Source: Rhytidiadelphus loreus (Eukaryota > Streptophyta > Bryopsida > Hypnales > Hylocomiaceae). From it: DNA of 64,000 nucleotides. The position numbers were made by a program, and so were the translations under genes. Positions 35,846 through 48,330 of the stretch are shown in pieces. Numbering within the stretch: position 1 is the first letter of the stretch; each line of letters starts with the position of its first letter. The notes beneath the pieces were generated by a model. It was given only the letters and a program-made list of their open reading frames with translations, was not told the origin of the DNA and made no database searches. The DNA is taken from the NCBI GenBank assembly GCA_947034895.1, contig OX344762.1:88158981-88222980 (forward strand). Direction: 5' to 3'.

Positions 35846-36672
35846 TTAATCCCTAAAGGACCATTGTTCCTTCGGGGGACAAATGTGTTTTCGAGCAGGT
35901 ATCTACAGGCTGAAATTTTCTCTTAATTTTTGGAAACTTTTTTTGGAGGTAGAAAAGATGATTAGCTTTGTGGGAATATAATTTTTTTCACAGTCGATGC
36001 CCAGGAACAATAGTTATGACCAAATAAGCTCAAATGAGGGGATGGCGGGCAGCCCGGGCAGCCAAAAAAAAATGGACAAAAATTTGAATTTTTTTTTCAA
36101 TATATTTTTTTTCATAGATTATATTTTTGTCTATCTGGAAAGCTTTGATTCATATGTTATGAGAAAGTTATGGACATTCTTGTTTTTTGGGCAGTTAGAG
36201 CATCTTCTTGAAAAAAATAACTTGTAGGATTCATTTTTGAATGAAATTTTTCAAATTTTTCAAATTTTTTTTTTTGCATGGTCTGATTTACTTGCTAGAA
36301 CAATCTCACCATTGGAATTAGTGTATTTTAATTCCATCTAAAATATATGAATATTTTAGATTTTCCTTCTAACTCATACCTACTTCTACTTAACAATTTT
36401 TTTAAGAATGATAATCAAGTTTTTTTGAATTTTTTTTTATCTAGACTCTCAACTCAATTCTCCACTATAAAGATTTAAAGCTCAAAACTCTGTAGTGCAA
36501 AAATTTTATGTTAAAAATGTTCAAAGTCAAAAAATCTAATCCCACAATGTCCTGAAAAACTTGTTTTTCCACTTCAAACGCAGATATCTTGCAATCTGAG
36601 CGGTCAAAAATTATGAAATTTTTTCCACACACTCTCATACTAGTTAGGTGTAATATCCTATGGTTAGATATG

Positions 36673-36708
<36 letters not shown>

Positions 36709-36780
36709 ACTCCTTGCTATAGATATGGCAGTTTTGAGTGTTTTTTAGCAGAAAAAAGGCCTTGGTCCTTTAGGAGTTAA
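35846..36780. mobile_element. TTAA-flanked inverted-repeat element, copy B
   Basis: The left end is TTAATCCCTAAAGGACC and the right end is GGTCCTTTAGGAGTTAA. It is 935 bp with an interior matching copies A, C and D. It contains an uninterrupted A run of 34 nt at 36673-36706. No coding sequence is seen. Confidence 0.75.
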
Positions 36781-39700
36781 TAGAAAGATCATAGGGCCTT
36801 TAGAGCCCAATTTTGAGACTAAAGCATGAAATTGAATGGTCATCCAAGATGGAGCATGTCTTAGAGACCCCTAGGAGGAGAAAGTATGTCAAATCCTATA
36901 AAGGGTATTATGAGGAAGGGTGGTCTCATTCTTCACTCTTAAATAGTGTCATATTGAGTCATAGTGACTTTGCATCGTGAGCTTTTTGTTGAAGCTTCAT
37001 CGTCGTTTTTGTGTTACCATAGAGTACTTGTGAACTCTTTGATACTAGTTGGATGGTGTTCTACTCCATACTAAGCCTTTTTGTGAGTACCAACTAGTGA
37101 GTCCCAAGGTGAGACCCGAGGTGAGTCTTCAAATGAGATTGGTTGGGTCTAGTAGGGAATTGGGTTCCGTTCAAAGGCATTAGCATTGGTAGGGAGTAGT
37201 GCCACCACCAAGTGCTTGGACATCAATGAAAGTTCTAGCCCATGTCATCAAATGATATGTCTGGTGCCTAGTCCAGTGTCTTATAGAAAAGGATTCATGG
37301 AGGCTCTATGATTAAAGTGGGAACCTAACATTGTGGATGCGTAGTATGTGTAGTATTAGAAGATTATGACTCTTGATGTCACTAGAAGTGAAGACATAAA
37401 ATACTACAAGTGAGTTAAAAAAGGTGACATCTATCCTTTAAAGGTTACTCTTAGAAAGACGCTAAATCCAAAAAAAGCGCATAAATGACTTTCAAGATTA
37501 CTATAGAAATGAAAAATGCACCTATGGATCCATAAATGGGATCATTTTTGGCAAAGTGCCTTGGTAATAGATTTCATCTTTTGATAGTCAACCTTGAAAT
37601 GCTTGAGTAAACATTTTGTGTCTTTTGGATGATTTCAAAAAGGCCTCAAAAATAAAATAAAATGTTTTTTCACCCAATTTCAATGAAAGGTGTTGTATAA
37701 TTTCTCTTTTTTATTCCTTTTTACTTTCTTATATAAAAAAATGGCATGTAGTGATAAGATTTCCAGTAAATTTTACATGTATCTCCAGTAAACTTTTACT
37801 AAAAATCTACACAAAGGTCATTACTTAATATCTTATCTCTAGGACTATACTTAAAAACACACTTAAAACACCCCTTTCTCTTGTAGTGAAGATAAAGTAA
37901 TGCTTTTAGACACCTTCATTGATAACCAAAGACCATTTTAACAATAAGAATAAAAGTTAAATACTTTAATTTTAAGAACTTCTTATAACATTAAAATAGC
38001 TTTGAATAAAGCTTTTATAATGAAGAGCTAGGGCTAAGATTTCTAATAAATTTCAATATCTTGTTGAGGAAAGTCAAATTTCAATAAGACATGTTCCACT
38101 TTATATTTCATAAGGAATATTAAAATCTTGAAAGTGAGATCTTTATTATTAAATTCTAATTCTATCAACTACTTATTTATGATAGAATTTCAAGCACTTT
38201 TGATGCATAGCTAGTTTTCACTAGTAGGAGACCCTATTTTATTGGATGTTAGCAACAGACACACATGTTTTTCAAAACAAAAGCACAAAGATGGGATTAC
38301 AACCATGGGAGGTAGAATTGAGGTTGATGTTCCAAAAAACATTTAGATGTAACTGGATAAATGATTTGATGTCATGTGCAACAATGATGTTCTAGAAGAC
38401 ATCGAAAAAAACATAGATGTGACTGATGTGTTGTGTACAATGTCCAAAAAAAACATAGAAATGCTACATTGGCAAGGTTTTTTTGTTAACTCCAGGTAAG
38501 TTAATGAAAGTACTATGGGTTGTTAATTGAAACGTCCAAATATTTTTTTGAATATCAATTGAGACATCAATTGAGATGTCCAGATCTTTTTTCTAATGTC
38601 AACTTCGACAACTTTGTATAATTCAAAAAATTTATACATCCCATATGGTTTGTCTTCCCTCCTACCACCCCACTTGTATAAATAGTTTGTCTTCTTTTGT
38701 CAATATACTCACAATAAGTGTTTTTTGAAGCCATGCAACATAAATACAAAATACAACATATTGTGTATGATGTATGGTGTATTGTGTACTATATATGACC
38801 TATTATGTATGGTCATTCCGAAGTAGACATCCACTAGGGTGTTAACAATGTTCTTTTGGACATTGGAGATGACCCGTTCGACATAAAATACAACATGACT
38901 AATGATAAATGAACATGACCATAAATCACTCTCATGTTATTATTGGCATTCTCGAAAACACATATCTGTCAGATAGAGCATCTTATTGAACATTGTGTAA
39001 TTTACAAAATCCCGTTACAACCTATTGACTAGACATGCCACATTGGAAAATAAAAATTGCTACATCATTTTTTAATTTATGCCACATCAGCATTCACCTC
39101 ATTAGTGGGTTGTGTTTGAAAAAATCTACTTGGCAGTCCACGTCTATGTGGCTTTGACGTGGCTGCTACTTGTCTTCAATTTTTTCCAAAAGATTCACCA
39201 TGTTTTATGTGACATTATAGTCTAAATAAGGGATGTTACTCTTGATTTCTTTGTGTTTTTGCCTTCTTAGACATTCGCAGTAGACATGTATGACGTCCAA
39301 CTAAACATTTGTTTGCATTTTTATATTCATCACAAAAAACACGCCTTCCTTCTTTCAAATTTGCAAGAATCACAAATGATCAAACTCAATTAGCAATGTC
39401 CATGCCTATGTCGATGATACTATTACTCTCCAATTTTTACTTTGTGAGAGTAATCAATGAGTTTAATTCTTGCAATACATAGGCAACTTGAATGCCAATT
39501 GATTGAATGCTTCATTAAAGTAGTTGAATGGAGATAAATACTAATACACAAATCCTAAAGTATCAATAGTTCAATGCAATGAATGCAATAATGAAGTCTA
39601 ATAACTAACATTATTAGAAGGATGTTTTTAGAAAATAATTAAATAATAATAATTAAATAATTACAAAAAAAACTAGGGGCCTAGGGGATTTGATTGGTCT

Positions 39701-40424
39701 CTTTTGTTTGAGAAAACCTCTTATTATAGATTCTAAAAATGACTTTTGAGTATCCAAAACTATTATGATTGACAAAAATTATACCATTTGATTCTTCTAA
39801 ATGCCTTCTTTCCTACTATGATCTCATAACCTACAAAATAAAAAATAGCTTCCCTTCTTATGGATTAAAGAAGTGAAGAAAGCACCAACCTTAGTATTGT
39901 GAATTGCCACCCTAAGATTAATAAATGAATTATTGTGTGCAAAACCAAACCTCCTACTAAAATATATGAAAGAGTACAACGAGCCAATGAAAGCATCAAT
40001 ACAAACAATTCTAAGATAATGTGCACTAAGATGAAGTGCACATTTGCTTACCTCAACTAATGTAATACCATGAGTAATAAACATTAGTGCAACTTCAAAG
40101 CTTTGGTTATTCTCTACAACAAATTGCATCACCCACCACTCTTCAGTTACATATCCATATAAGCATTGTTTAGATTATACCTAGCCATAAATCAGAGTGT
40201 ACTCGTACTCGTACGTTACTTTACTAGAGGCAAAGGTATTGAAATTATTTTGATGAAAGCCCCCCAAAACACATTTAATTTCCAATGAAATAACAAAGAT
40301 ACCAAATTGAAATGAATTCTTGCATTGAATATATATGACTCTCATTCGGTAGTTGATGTGAGCACAAATGTGAGGCAATCACTAACCACGAATTGAAGTC
40401 TAGACACACAAGTTTCACAGGAAA
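36781..40424. other. AT-rich intergenic with degenerate elements
   Basis: The 37440-37700 part parallels 25390-25700. A sequence from about 38225 (CACTAGTAGGAGACC) onward shares interior text with the CACTA element at 17865 (TCCCATATGGTTTGTCTT, CCTACCACCCCACTTG), so a decayed relative probably spans about 38225-39230. Its right end is not clear. No gene is seen. Confidence 0.45.
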
Positions 40425-40542
40425 CTCATATTGCGTTCCCGGTGTCAAATTTTCCGGTGAGTCCCACTTTTCCTTGTGTGTTGTACACTAAGAAAAGTGG
40501 GACTCACTGGGAATTTTAACACCGGTCCGAACACAATATAAG
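40425..40542. repeat. Hairpin with ~52-nt arms
   Basis: GTGAGTCCCACTTTTCCTT is answered by AAGAAAAGTGGGACTCAC, and the outer parts CTCATATTGCGTTC and ACACAATATAAG also pair. The loop is about 15 nt. No relation to a miRNA can be judged from the sequence alone. Confidence 0.7.
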
Positions 40543-41574
40543 GTAGAATTGCCCAATTCCGTCAATGATTCAATTCCGTGGTCTATAGCTTTGTCCCAAT
40601 TCCGTTAGAAAAACATGCAAATTCGCTTCAAATTTTGATAAGAGTAGTTTATTAATGCTATTAAAAGACAACATGTCAATTAATGATTGGTGGATCTTCA
40701 AGTGCTATTAGATACATTGGAAAGCGGTATTGAGTTGTAAGAGGACGTTTATGAATCCAGTCTAGTGGGGATTTTGCAATTTCACTTCAGAAATTCACAG
40801 AAATTACAATTTTTACTAGAAAATTATAATTCCACTTGGGTTTGACTCCTGAAACAAAAGCACACCTCTGAAAAACATGTGTCTTTCCTAGAGTTGGCTC
40901 CAATATAGTCAGATTGCAAATCAGGGTGGTAATGGGTAGTTCTACTTTAAGACCCTCATGTTTACATACCCACAAGTTCCTGTGATCCATGCAAATTAAG
41001 CAACAAAAAATTCCATTCACACATTTACGTGCATTCATATTCCTATCACTCAGTCTAACTAAAGGCCCATTCCCACCTGACATTAGGGGACGCTATTAAG
41101 GTATAAAACGAGCTAAAAATGGTAGTGCATTCCCACCGAACCTGGATGACAGCCGCGGTGGCCTGGACTAAACAACGCTGTTACAACGAATAATCATTTT
41201 TTATTGTTGGCCCACCACTACAAAAGTACTGTGTAATTAAAACTGGGCTATCTTCAAAATATGAAGATTTCAACATCTAAGTACCACTCCTACGAAATGG
41301 AGCTCTGGATGACCCATTACGCAAGAGCAATGGCATCCGAACACAGAAATCGGCAAGACCAACATGGAAAATAAAAAATATTGAAATTATGGGAAATTTG
41401 GTTCAAAGTTTCAAGAAAACTTGATCTAAATACTCAAGAATTCCACTAGTCAAGAAAGTAGCTCACAAAGAATAGGAAGCATCTATTGATGTGAGTTAAA
41501 AAATTTGTATAGGCAATCTCTTTATACAAGTGGGGTATAGAAGGTAGAACAATCCATGTGGGATATGTTAATTT

Positions 41575-42160
41575 GGATAAGTAGGAATTCAACCGCTCAT
41601 AGTTAAGTGCACAAATAGGAATTGTGGTGAAAGTAGAATTTCAGACCTCATTTTGGCATTGTAGAATAACTTTTTTTAGAAAACTTTGAACTAAAAAAAA
41701 GTAGAAAATAAAATAAAATTTCATCTCCAAAAATCCATTTGACATTTAGATCCTCCAATCAAAAGTTATGGACAAAATTCAGAGAGGATGTTTGAAAATG
41801 TCAAAGAAAATGCCCCTCCCAACCCCTCTCCGAATTTTGTTCCTGACTTTTGATTGGAGGCTCCAAATTACAAACAGATTTTTGGAGATGAAATTTAGAT
41901 TGGTTTACCAACTTTTCTTAGTTCAAAGTTTTTTGAAAAATGTTCTTTTACTATGCATAAATGAGGTATGAAGTTCTACATTAAACACAATTCCTGCATT
42001 TTCACAATTAGTGATCAAGCTCTCATTTTCAAATTATCCCACACCCTTTGAGAATTCATGATGGACAATGAATTCCGTTATAAAAATGATCACTCCAACC
42101 ATCGTTTAGTAGATATTGGTTGGCATTGAATTGTAATGAAATCCCTTCCATTATTTGGAT
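41575..42160. repeat. Long foldback repeat, family member 2
   Basis: It has the same landmarks as 13790-14340 (CAACCGCTCATAG, AGACCTCATTT, TTCAAATTATCCCA). The arms on either side of about 41810 pair, for example GACCTCATTTTGGCAT with ATGCATAAATGAGGT and GACAAAATTCAGAGAGG with CCTCTCCGAATTTTGTTC. Confidence 0.6.
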
Positions 42161-43019
42161 TTTCTTTACAATTACTTGTCCTTGGATTTGGCAAGGTGGC
42201 TTGTTAATTTTCAAAATCATTCAAAGTTTGAAACTTTGATTGTTTTCTGTCAAGTTCCACCTCTAGCTACGGTAATTGGATGTGCAAGGGACTTGAGGTC
42301 CCTTGGGACGGCTGAAGAAAGTAACTTCTGAGCCATTTGAGAATTTCACCGGTTAAAAAACAATTACGGTAATTCCGGACCTGAAGTCCAATGAAAAAGA
42401 CTATTCCCTTCTTATGCGCAGGTTTTATCTTTAAACCCAGGGAGTTTGGAAACACTAGGTGGGAATGGACCTTAAGCACTGCATACAACGGAGAATACAC
42501 GAAAGCTTCACGAATAGGTATCATGAGAGAAACATCTTCAACATTGATGTTCACCTTCAATGAATGTAATGAATGAATTGAAATTCTCAATCTATAGAGT
42601 GCTGAAACTTATCGAAGATTGAAAAGTTCACACTTAGCAAGTCATCAACACTAGTTTGCTTCAACTACCTGCCTTGGGTTGCAGCGATCTGGAGTAGGAG
42701 GAGGCTGTGGGACGGGAGTGTGAATGAGACGGCAAGGGACAGAACAGAATCCGAGCAGGGAGGACGGAACGAAATCCGGGCAGGTAAGTTTGGATGGGAC
42801 CCGGGCAGGTTGAAACGGATAGACTTGCTCGAAAGCAAGCTAGTCTGACAAGATCGGACCCCATTGCAGATCCCCGAATTTACTCGACGGGGTACTTAAC
42901 GTCACCGTTTTCGCACAGAATTTCAAGCATAAACATATGCAGTTATGCACATCTACCTTGGCCTTAGATAGAAAGATTCGCTGCCATCCATCGGCGTCGT
43001 TCAAGGGTTAATTATGGGG

Positions 43020-43650
43020 GCTGTGTCCTTCCAGCCTTCCAGGGTGGGCTTGTAGCAGGTTTTCGTAGCCCAACAAGATTTCTCATATGAGGGGTATGTA
43101 CTTCAGAACCCAACAGGGTTTTGCACCGCCAGCTAAGTTTACTGCAAGCAAGCAGTCTCCTTGCCATTCCCCGTCGCTAGTTTCAGACTGGGACTGGTGG
43201 AGTGCGTTAACGCAGGGTCTTGAGCCAGGTTCGTCGACTCTCGATTCAGCTTCTCCCTCTCTGGATCAAGCTTGAAATCTCTTCTTCATTTGGGTCAAAC
43301 AAGCGGACAATCTAGCTTGAAATCTCTTGTGTTATTCAGTCCTCTATGCTGGTACCGGGTAGCCTCCAATTTATATAGCTCAAGGACGTTGCATGCATCT
43401 GATCGACTCAACACAAGCTTCTGACCGTGAAAATCTAGCCCAGGATTTCAGTTTGCTTGTCGTTTGCCGAGATGTTATTATGAAGTGAGAATCCAGGTCT
43501 CGAGTGTTGAGGAGAAATATTTAGTTGATGGTTGGCAACTCAGCTCGGTTGCCGTTTCTGAATCCTTTCCAACTCTGGAATGGGATTTTTCTGGTGGGTG
43601 GCTTTGTCGGTTTTTTGTAAGGATTCATGTGCTTAAAGATTTGTGACTTT
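43020..43650 (+). repeat. Orphan 5' module of the gene unit
   Basis: This stretch matches the leaders of copies 1, 2 and 4 (TTCGTCGACTCTCGATTCAG, GTTATTCAGTCCTC, TTTAGTTGATGGTTGGCAAC), but no membrane ORF or second ORF follows. About 0.95 kb of other DNA separates it from the start of copy 4. It is a partial fifth copy, probably a fossil of unequal exchange. Confidence 0.7.
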
Positions 43651-43939
43651 GGAAATAAAGTTTTTCTAAATGAAATAAAATGTGGATAATTTATAAAGCA
43701 TTGAGAATAGTATGTCTCTAAAAGTTTAGACCTAGAAAAATTTATCTCTAGAAATTATGCAAAAAAAAGGATGATGGAAAATGCCAAGAAAATGAACACT
43801 CTGTCCACTCCAACCAAACCCTAATCACGTTGTGCAGTGTGAATACAGTTGTAGATAGGATTCAGAAACCACAGAGTCAATGCCATAAGTATAAATTTGT
43901 CTCTAGATACAGTCAACAACCAAGAAAAGAAAGGATTGT

Positions 43940-44560
43940 CCTTCTAAGGGTCAATCTCCATTGGGGAGCTGTACCTCTGAATTGGAGGTCCAGCCACCCC
44001 TCCGGCCGATCTCCATTGGGGATGGCTTCCGATTCGGAGGTCCAGCCACCCCTCCAGCCTCCAGTCCGTGCAAAATGAAAATGCAAGCCTGGAGGGCCTG
44101 GAGGGCCTGGAGGGTGGACCGGACCCCCTTTTTTAAGTACAAAATAAAGTAAATTTACTGAAAAATTTGTCCTGAAAGAGATGCAGTGATGAGCGTGCTC
44201 CACGTATCCTTCCCACTTCTTGACTTCCGGGCGTACATGCGTCAATGGAGCGCTTATGCTGGAGGTCTAGCTTCGATCGGAGGTCCAGACCCCCTCCAGG
44301 TGCTGGAGGTCCAGCTCCCCAATGGAGACCGGCCCTTACTAAAAATCTTGTCCCGAAGGAGATGCGGCAATGAGCGTGCTGCCACGTATCCTTCCCGTTT
44401 CCAACCTCTGGGCGTCCAAAGTGCAATGGAAAGCTTGGATAGGAGGTCCAGCTCCAATCAGAGGTGCAGGACCCATCCAGGTGCTGGAGGTCCAGGAGCC
44501 CAATGGAGTCTAGCTCTAATTTACCACCAAAAGAACCAAAAAAGAAAGGGCTGCCATGGG
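43940..44560. repeat. GC-rich tandem repeat block
   Basis: GGAGGTCCAG occurs repeatedly, and a ~186-bp unit is present twice (about 44152-44337 and 44338-44520). Both copies contain GAGATGC..GC/AATGAGCGTGCT..CACGTATCCTTCCC. GGAGGGCCT is iterated near 44090. The frames that cross it are low-complexity and I do not call them genes. Confidence 0.6.
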
Positions 44561-44589
44561 CACGTCCTTCTGGAGCCTGGGCTTGGGGC

Positions 44590-45808
44590 AGAACTCCATA
44601 GATTCCCCGTACTAGGGTTGTGAACATCAGAACCCACCAGGGTGTGCACTTTGCACCGCCTGATCACTTCCTCAGCTGCCTGCGAGCAAGTAGTCCCCTT
44701 GCCATTCCCCGCACCTCAGCTTAGTTTCAGACTGGGACTGGTGAAGCGCGTTACCGCAGAGCCTCAAGTGAGCCAGGTTCGTCGACTCTCCATTCAGCTC
44801 CTCCTGCTCTTGATCTGGCTTGAAATCTCTTTTGGGGGGGTTAAACAATTAAGTGGGCAATCTAGCTTGAAATCTCTAGTGTTATTCAGTCCTCCATGCT
44901 GGTACCGGGTAGCCTCAACTATAGCACGAGGACTACCTGACTGAACGCAAGCATCAGACCGTGAAAATCTGGCCTGGAATTTCAGTTTGCCTGTAGTCCG
45001 CCGAGGTATATATGGCCTTATTATGAAGTCAGAGTCCAGGGCTTGAGTGTTAGGAGAAATATTTAGTTGATGGTTGGCAACTGAGCTCGGTTGCCGTTTT
45101 TGAGTCCTTTCCAACTCTAGAATGGGATTTTTCTGGTGGGTCTACGTCGTTTTCTTGTAGAGGATTCCTGTGCTTAAAATTCTGTATTATTTGGATGCAA
45201 TACGAATAAGATATTAGTTGTTGAAGTTTGAATGACTAGGGTTCCAAGCACGACCCTTAATTTTCTTGAACCATGAGTGTTACATCAACAATGTATCTCA
45301 TGGAACCCCCTTTTAACTGTAACAGAGCGTTGGGGCGTCTACTTTCGTATGAGTCACTTGTTTTGATTACATTTGCATTTGTAAATGGGTGGCTTTTCAA
45401 TCCACGGGGAATGGAAAAATGGATCATTTGCAGAGGCTTGCGAGTATTGTGTTGGTAATGGTAACGTATATGGATAGCAAAGTTGAGAGCTCAAGCAAAA
45501 GGGGAAAGTATGTCAGCGCTTATATTTTCTGACTAGCTCCGCATTGCATGATGGCTTCATTCCAAATGTCTCTTAGTTGACCCTGTTCTCAGTTGGTGGC
45601 ATGCATGTCACTGGTACTGAAGAATGGTATGAACCCTCAACTGTTATTCTAGTTAATTATTTTGTGGGATGCACTTGAATTTTCCTTTCGCAGATGTCAA
45701 AATGCAAGATTTGGATCCTGCCAGACACTTAGAGAGCGGTCACAGCAGTTGATATTCACGTTGAAGTGCTTCGGCGTCTCCAAGTATCTGCCAGTGTAAG
45801 AGCTGATA
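44590..45808 (+). promoter_or_regulatory. Long leader of gene-unit copy 4
   Basis: It is homologous to the leaders of copies 1 and 2 and more diverged from them. An acceptor-like TTTCGCAG at about 45690 is followed by a 13-codon upstream ORF with its own ATG. The upstream ORF that overlaps the main ATG in copies 1 and 2 is absent here, because its ATG reads ATC. Confidence 0.5.
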
Positions 45809-46682
45809 ATGAATGATGTTACTGCTTACATCGACAGCCGTTGGAAACTTGATGCCGACAAACACAAAGATGTAAACGTAATCGATCTAGAGAAAAAACA
45901 ATTTGCTTATCGGATATGGAAGGAGGAATTTGAAAAAACCCAGAAACGCGAAGATCGCAAGGAATCCGAAATAAAGGACACTTGGGCAGAGATATATCAG
46001 TTGATCGGGTTTGACAACGTGTTTCAAGGGGTGTGGTTCCAAGGTGTTACCCAACTAGCAGCGCAGCAAGGTTGCCGCTTCTCTGCAATTCCTATCATTC
46101 TTTCAGTTTTTGTGTCTTTGGCCACCATTGTGGGAGTTTATTTGAAGATATCAAAGGTTCGAAAGGTTCAAAAAAATCTACACAAAGATCGAATTCAGTC
46201 CACGGTATTTACTTCTTCCTTCGTGCTAGGAGTTGAAGAGAACTTCTGTAGTGCCATGTAACTTTGAATTGCAGGTTCTAATGAAAACTCAAGTACATCA
46301 TATATGACTCATCACCGTGCTTGTAGTTTCCACTATGAATTGTATTATAAATCAGTATACGTGGGTTATCATTTGGCCACTTTGTATGATGTTATTAGTG
46401 GAATTTACACTTCGATATGGTATCCTTTGTCTCATTGTGCCATGTCGGTTTCTTCAGGGTCTGCAATCCTGCATCAATAAATGTGAGCATCAAGGCGTAA
46501 ACTTTGACTTTGATACAATTGAAGCTGCGGTTGCTAAGTCTACTCATGTGGTGGGAATCAAGTTTGACGAAGCGTCGGTGGAATCTAAGAAAAAAAGTAT
46601 TTATTTGCTAGTGTCATTGACCATCGCCTCAATTCTCTTTGCCTGGTTGATACATTTGATCATGTGCGGCAAATACGTTTGA
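45809..46682 (+). CDS. Two-exon membrane protein, copy 4 (intact)
   Basis: Exon 1 (45809-46204, 132 codons) and exon 2 (46458-46682) join in phase 0 at CCACG|GTATTT and TTTCTTCAG|GGTCTG, giving 206 residues. It has a charged N-terminus (LEKKQFAYRIWKEEFEK), the FQGVWFQGVTQLAAQQG motif, a membrane helix (about 92-112), a basic loop, and a C-terminal helix ending MCGKYV. It is the most diverged membrane copy yet has no disruptions, which points to retained function. Reading straight through the intron 1 donor would end at 46261. An intron-retained form starting at the later acceptor-like TTGCAG (about 46274) has an open frame in this copy, so an alternative longer exon 2 cannot be excluded. Confidence 0.75.
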
Positions 46683-47044
46683 GCAGCTTGGCTGAACAAT
46701 TCTGGTAAGTGTTGCAAGTACCCTATTAATGCCCAATAAAACATGACTGCCAAGTTTCTCTGAATATCAACCTAATTGAACTTTTAGAAACAAATATCCC
46801 CTGAGCGCTCAGACATCTATCCATATTGTGGATGATGAACGAAGTGTTTCAAGCCAATGCTTTGTCGTTGTCCAAAGACCTTCTCATTCATCCAAGCAGT
46901 TCTTGAGTCTTTAAAGGATGACATAAGATGTTGTAATATTTGCATCCATTTGATGTCATCCTTAGCTCAGCTCCTATGGGGGAGAAAGTTGAATTTTGAT
47001 GGCCATACGTGGCTTTGTTTTCAGGTGACGAAGCAGTGGAAACG

Positions 47045-47431
47045 ATGGTTGACTCAACATTAATCAACAGATCTGGATATGAGCTTGAACTAAAGGAGGG
47101 AAATGCAGGTATATACCGGTTTCTGATACGATTATCGAACAGAGGACGTTTTGTCATACATGTGGATTTAAATGCAACATATCGAGAACATGTAGCCTTC
47201 ATTCTGGATGGTTCTAACGTCCGACCGAAATTGTTCATTACAAGTGATGACTGCATCGATAACAAAAGTTTAACCGTGGTTAAAAGTGACTCGTTTGAGG
47301 GGCCAAATTATGAATTCATTAGAGAAGCTCGCGGGAGTGCAGGAGAAGCTCGCGGGAGTGAAGGAGAAGCTTCAGGATCTGTTCGTTGGTGGGGGCGCGC
47401 TTGGAAACGCTTGAGAGACCTAACTTGGTGA
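47045..47431 (+). CDS. Small EGNAG/NATYREH protein, copy 4
   Basis: The second ORF of unit copy 4 has 128 residues. It follows the acceptor TTGTTTTCAG by 20 nt, as in the other units. It keeps LKEGNAG near residues 16-22, LNATYREH near 42-49 and a SDDC motif near 67-70. The tail differs, with a Glu/Gly/Ser-rich region made by a 21-bp repeat, then a conserved RWWGRAWKRLRDLTW end. The SDDC form is closer to what I recall of the family consensus than the IDEC of copies 1 and 3. A start 12 codons upstream would lie before the acceptor and is unlikely. Confidence 0.75.
   Translation: MVDSTLINRSGYELELKEGNAGIYRFLIRLSNRGRFVIHVDLNATYREHVAFILDGSNVRPKLFITSDDCIDNKSLTVVKSDSFEGPNYEFIREARGSAGEARGSEGEASGSVRWWGRAWKRLRDLTW
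47322..47370 (+). repeat. 21-bp in-frame repeat, two units plus part
   Basis: The unit begins GAGAAGCTCGCGGGAGTG. It starts at 47322 and 47343, with a partial third start at 47364, and encodes EARGSAG-type units in the small-protein tail. Confidence 0.9.
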
Positions 47432-48049
47432 GTGAACGAATTTGTCCGAATCTCACAGTTCAAGCTAAGCGCTGTCGTTCACATGGATGGTTCCTCCCTC
47501 TCTGACATGGAAGCCTTGGCTTCGAAGTGGCAAGCAAGGATTGAACACAAGCAGCATGACCTCACTTTCCTTTGGTCATTCCTTGAAACAACAATATCGT
47601 TCTCTATTTCAGATTGTCGGAACATTATCTTCAAAAAAAAAAAAAATATTGTCAAGAAATTATGTTGCCCCGGACTAATTTCTTGACATTTGACACTAAA
47701 TAAATATTTATTGTTATTGTACAAAAATGCACTACTTTTGAATTAGGTATTTCACTATTTTGTGTAATGAACTTGCAGCTTAAAGTGTTCTTTGATTTTT
47801 AGACTTCTTATGAGGAGTTCCTCCTTTTGGAAGGCTTGTATAGGTGTAGATGATATAGACGATATTGTGTAGGTGTCTCTTTTGTTGAGGCTTGAGTCTT
47901 TGATTAGTGCTCAATGTGCAACAATTGAGATTCCCTTTACAGTATGTGTGTTTGTTTTACACGTGTATGATATATTTACTTGTAGTATTTGTATTTCTTA
48001 TATATATTTCCTTTTTATTTGTCATTTTCAAGTTGTATGGTTGTTACAT

Positions 48050-48055
48050 AATAAA
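48050..48055 (+). terminator. Poly(A) signal, copy 4
   Basis: AATAAA in the context ACATAATAAAAATTG, homologous to the signals of copies 1 and 3. Confidence 0.5.
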
Positions 48056-48330
48056 AATTGTCTTGAGTAAATGTTGTAAGGGCCTAAACCCATTTTTGAC
48101 CACTTAAGCAATTACATGTATCTGGAGTGTGGGTTTCTTGAGTGGGGAAATTTTTCCATGTGCAGAAATGGAGTTTGGAAAGATTCCATCATTTTTTGGG
48201 TTTTTTTCTAAAACATAACTACTGTGAATTTTTTTAGTTGAAGATATTGTTCAACCCATACTTGTCATATAGCTCTTCATATTTTCAACCAAAAGTTGGT
48301 TGTAAAATCGACTAAGGGTTAGTTGCAATA

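Noticed and set aside
36589..36780. ORF with a long lysine run
   Set aside because: The lysines are translation of a 34-nt A run inside a transposable element.
43913..44627. Several overlapping Gly/Pro-rich ORFs
   Set aside because: They follow from the GC-rich tandem repeats, are open in both strands at once, and have no conserved domain.
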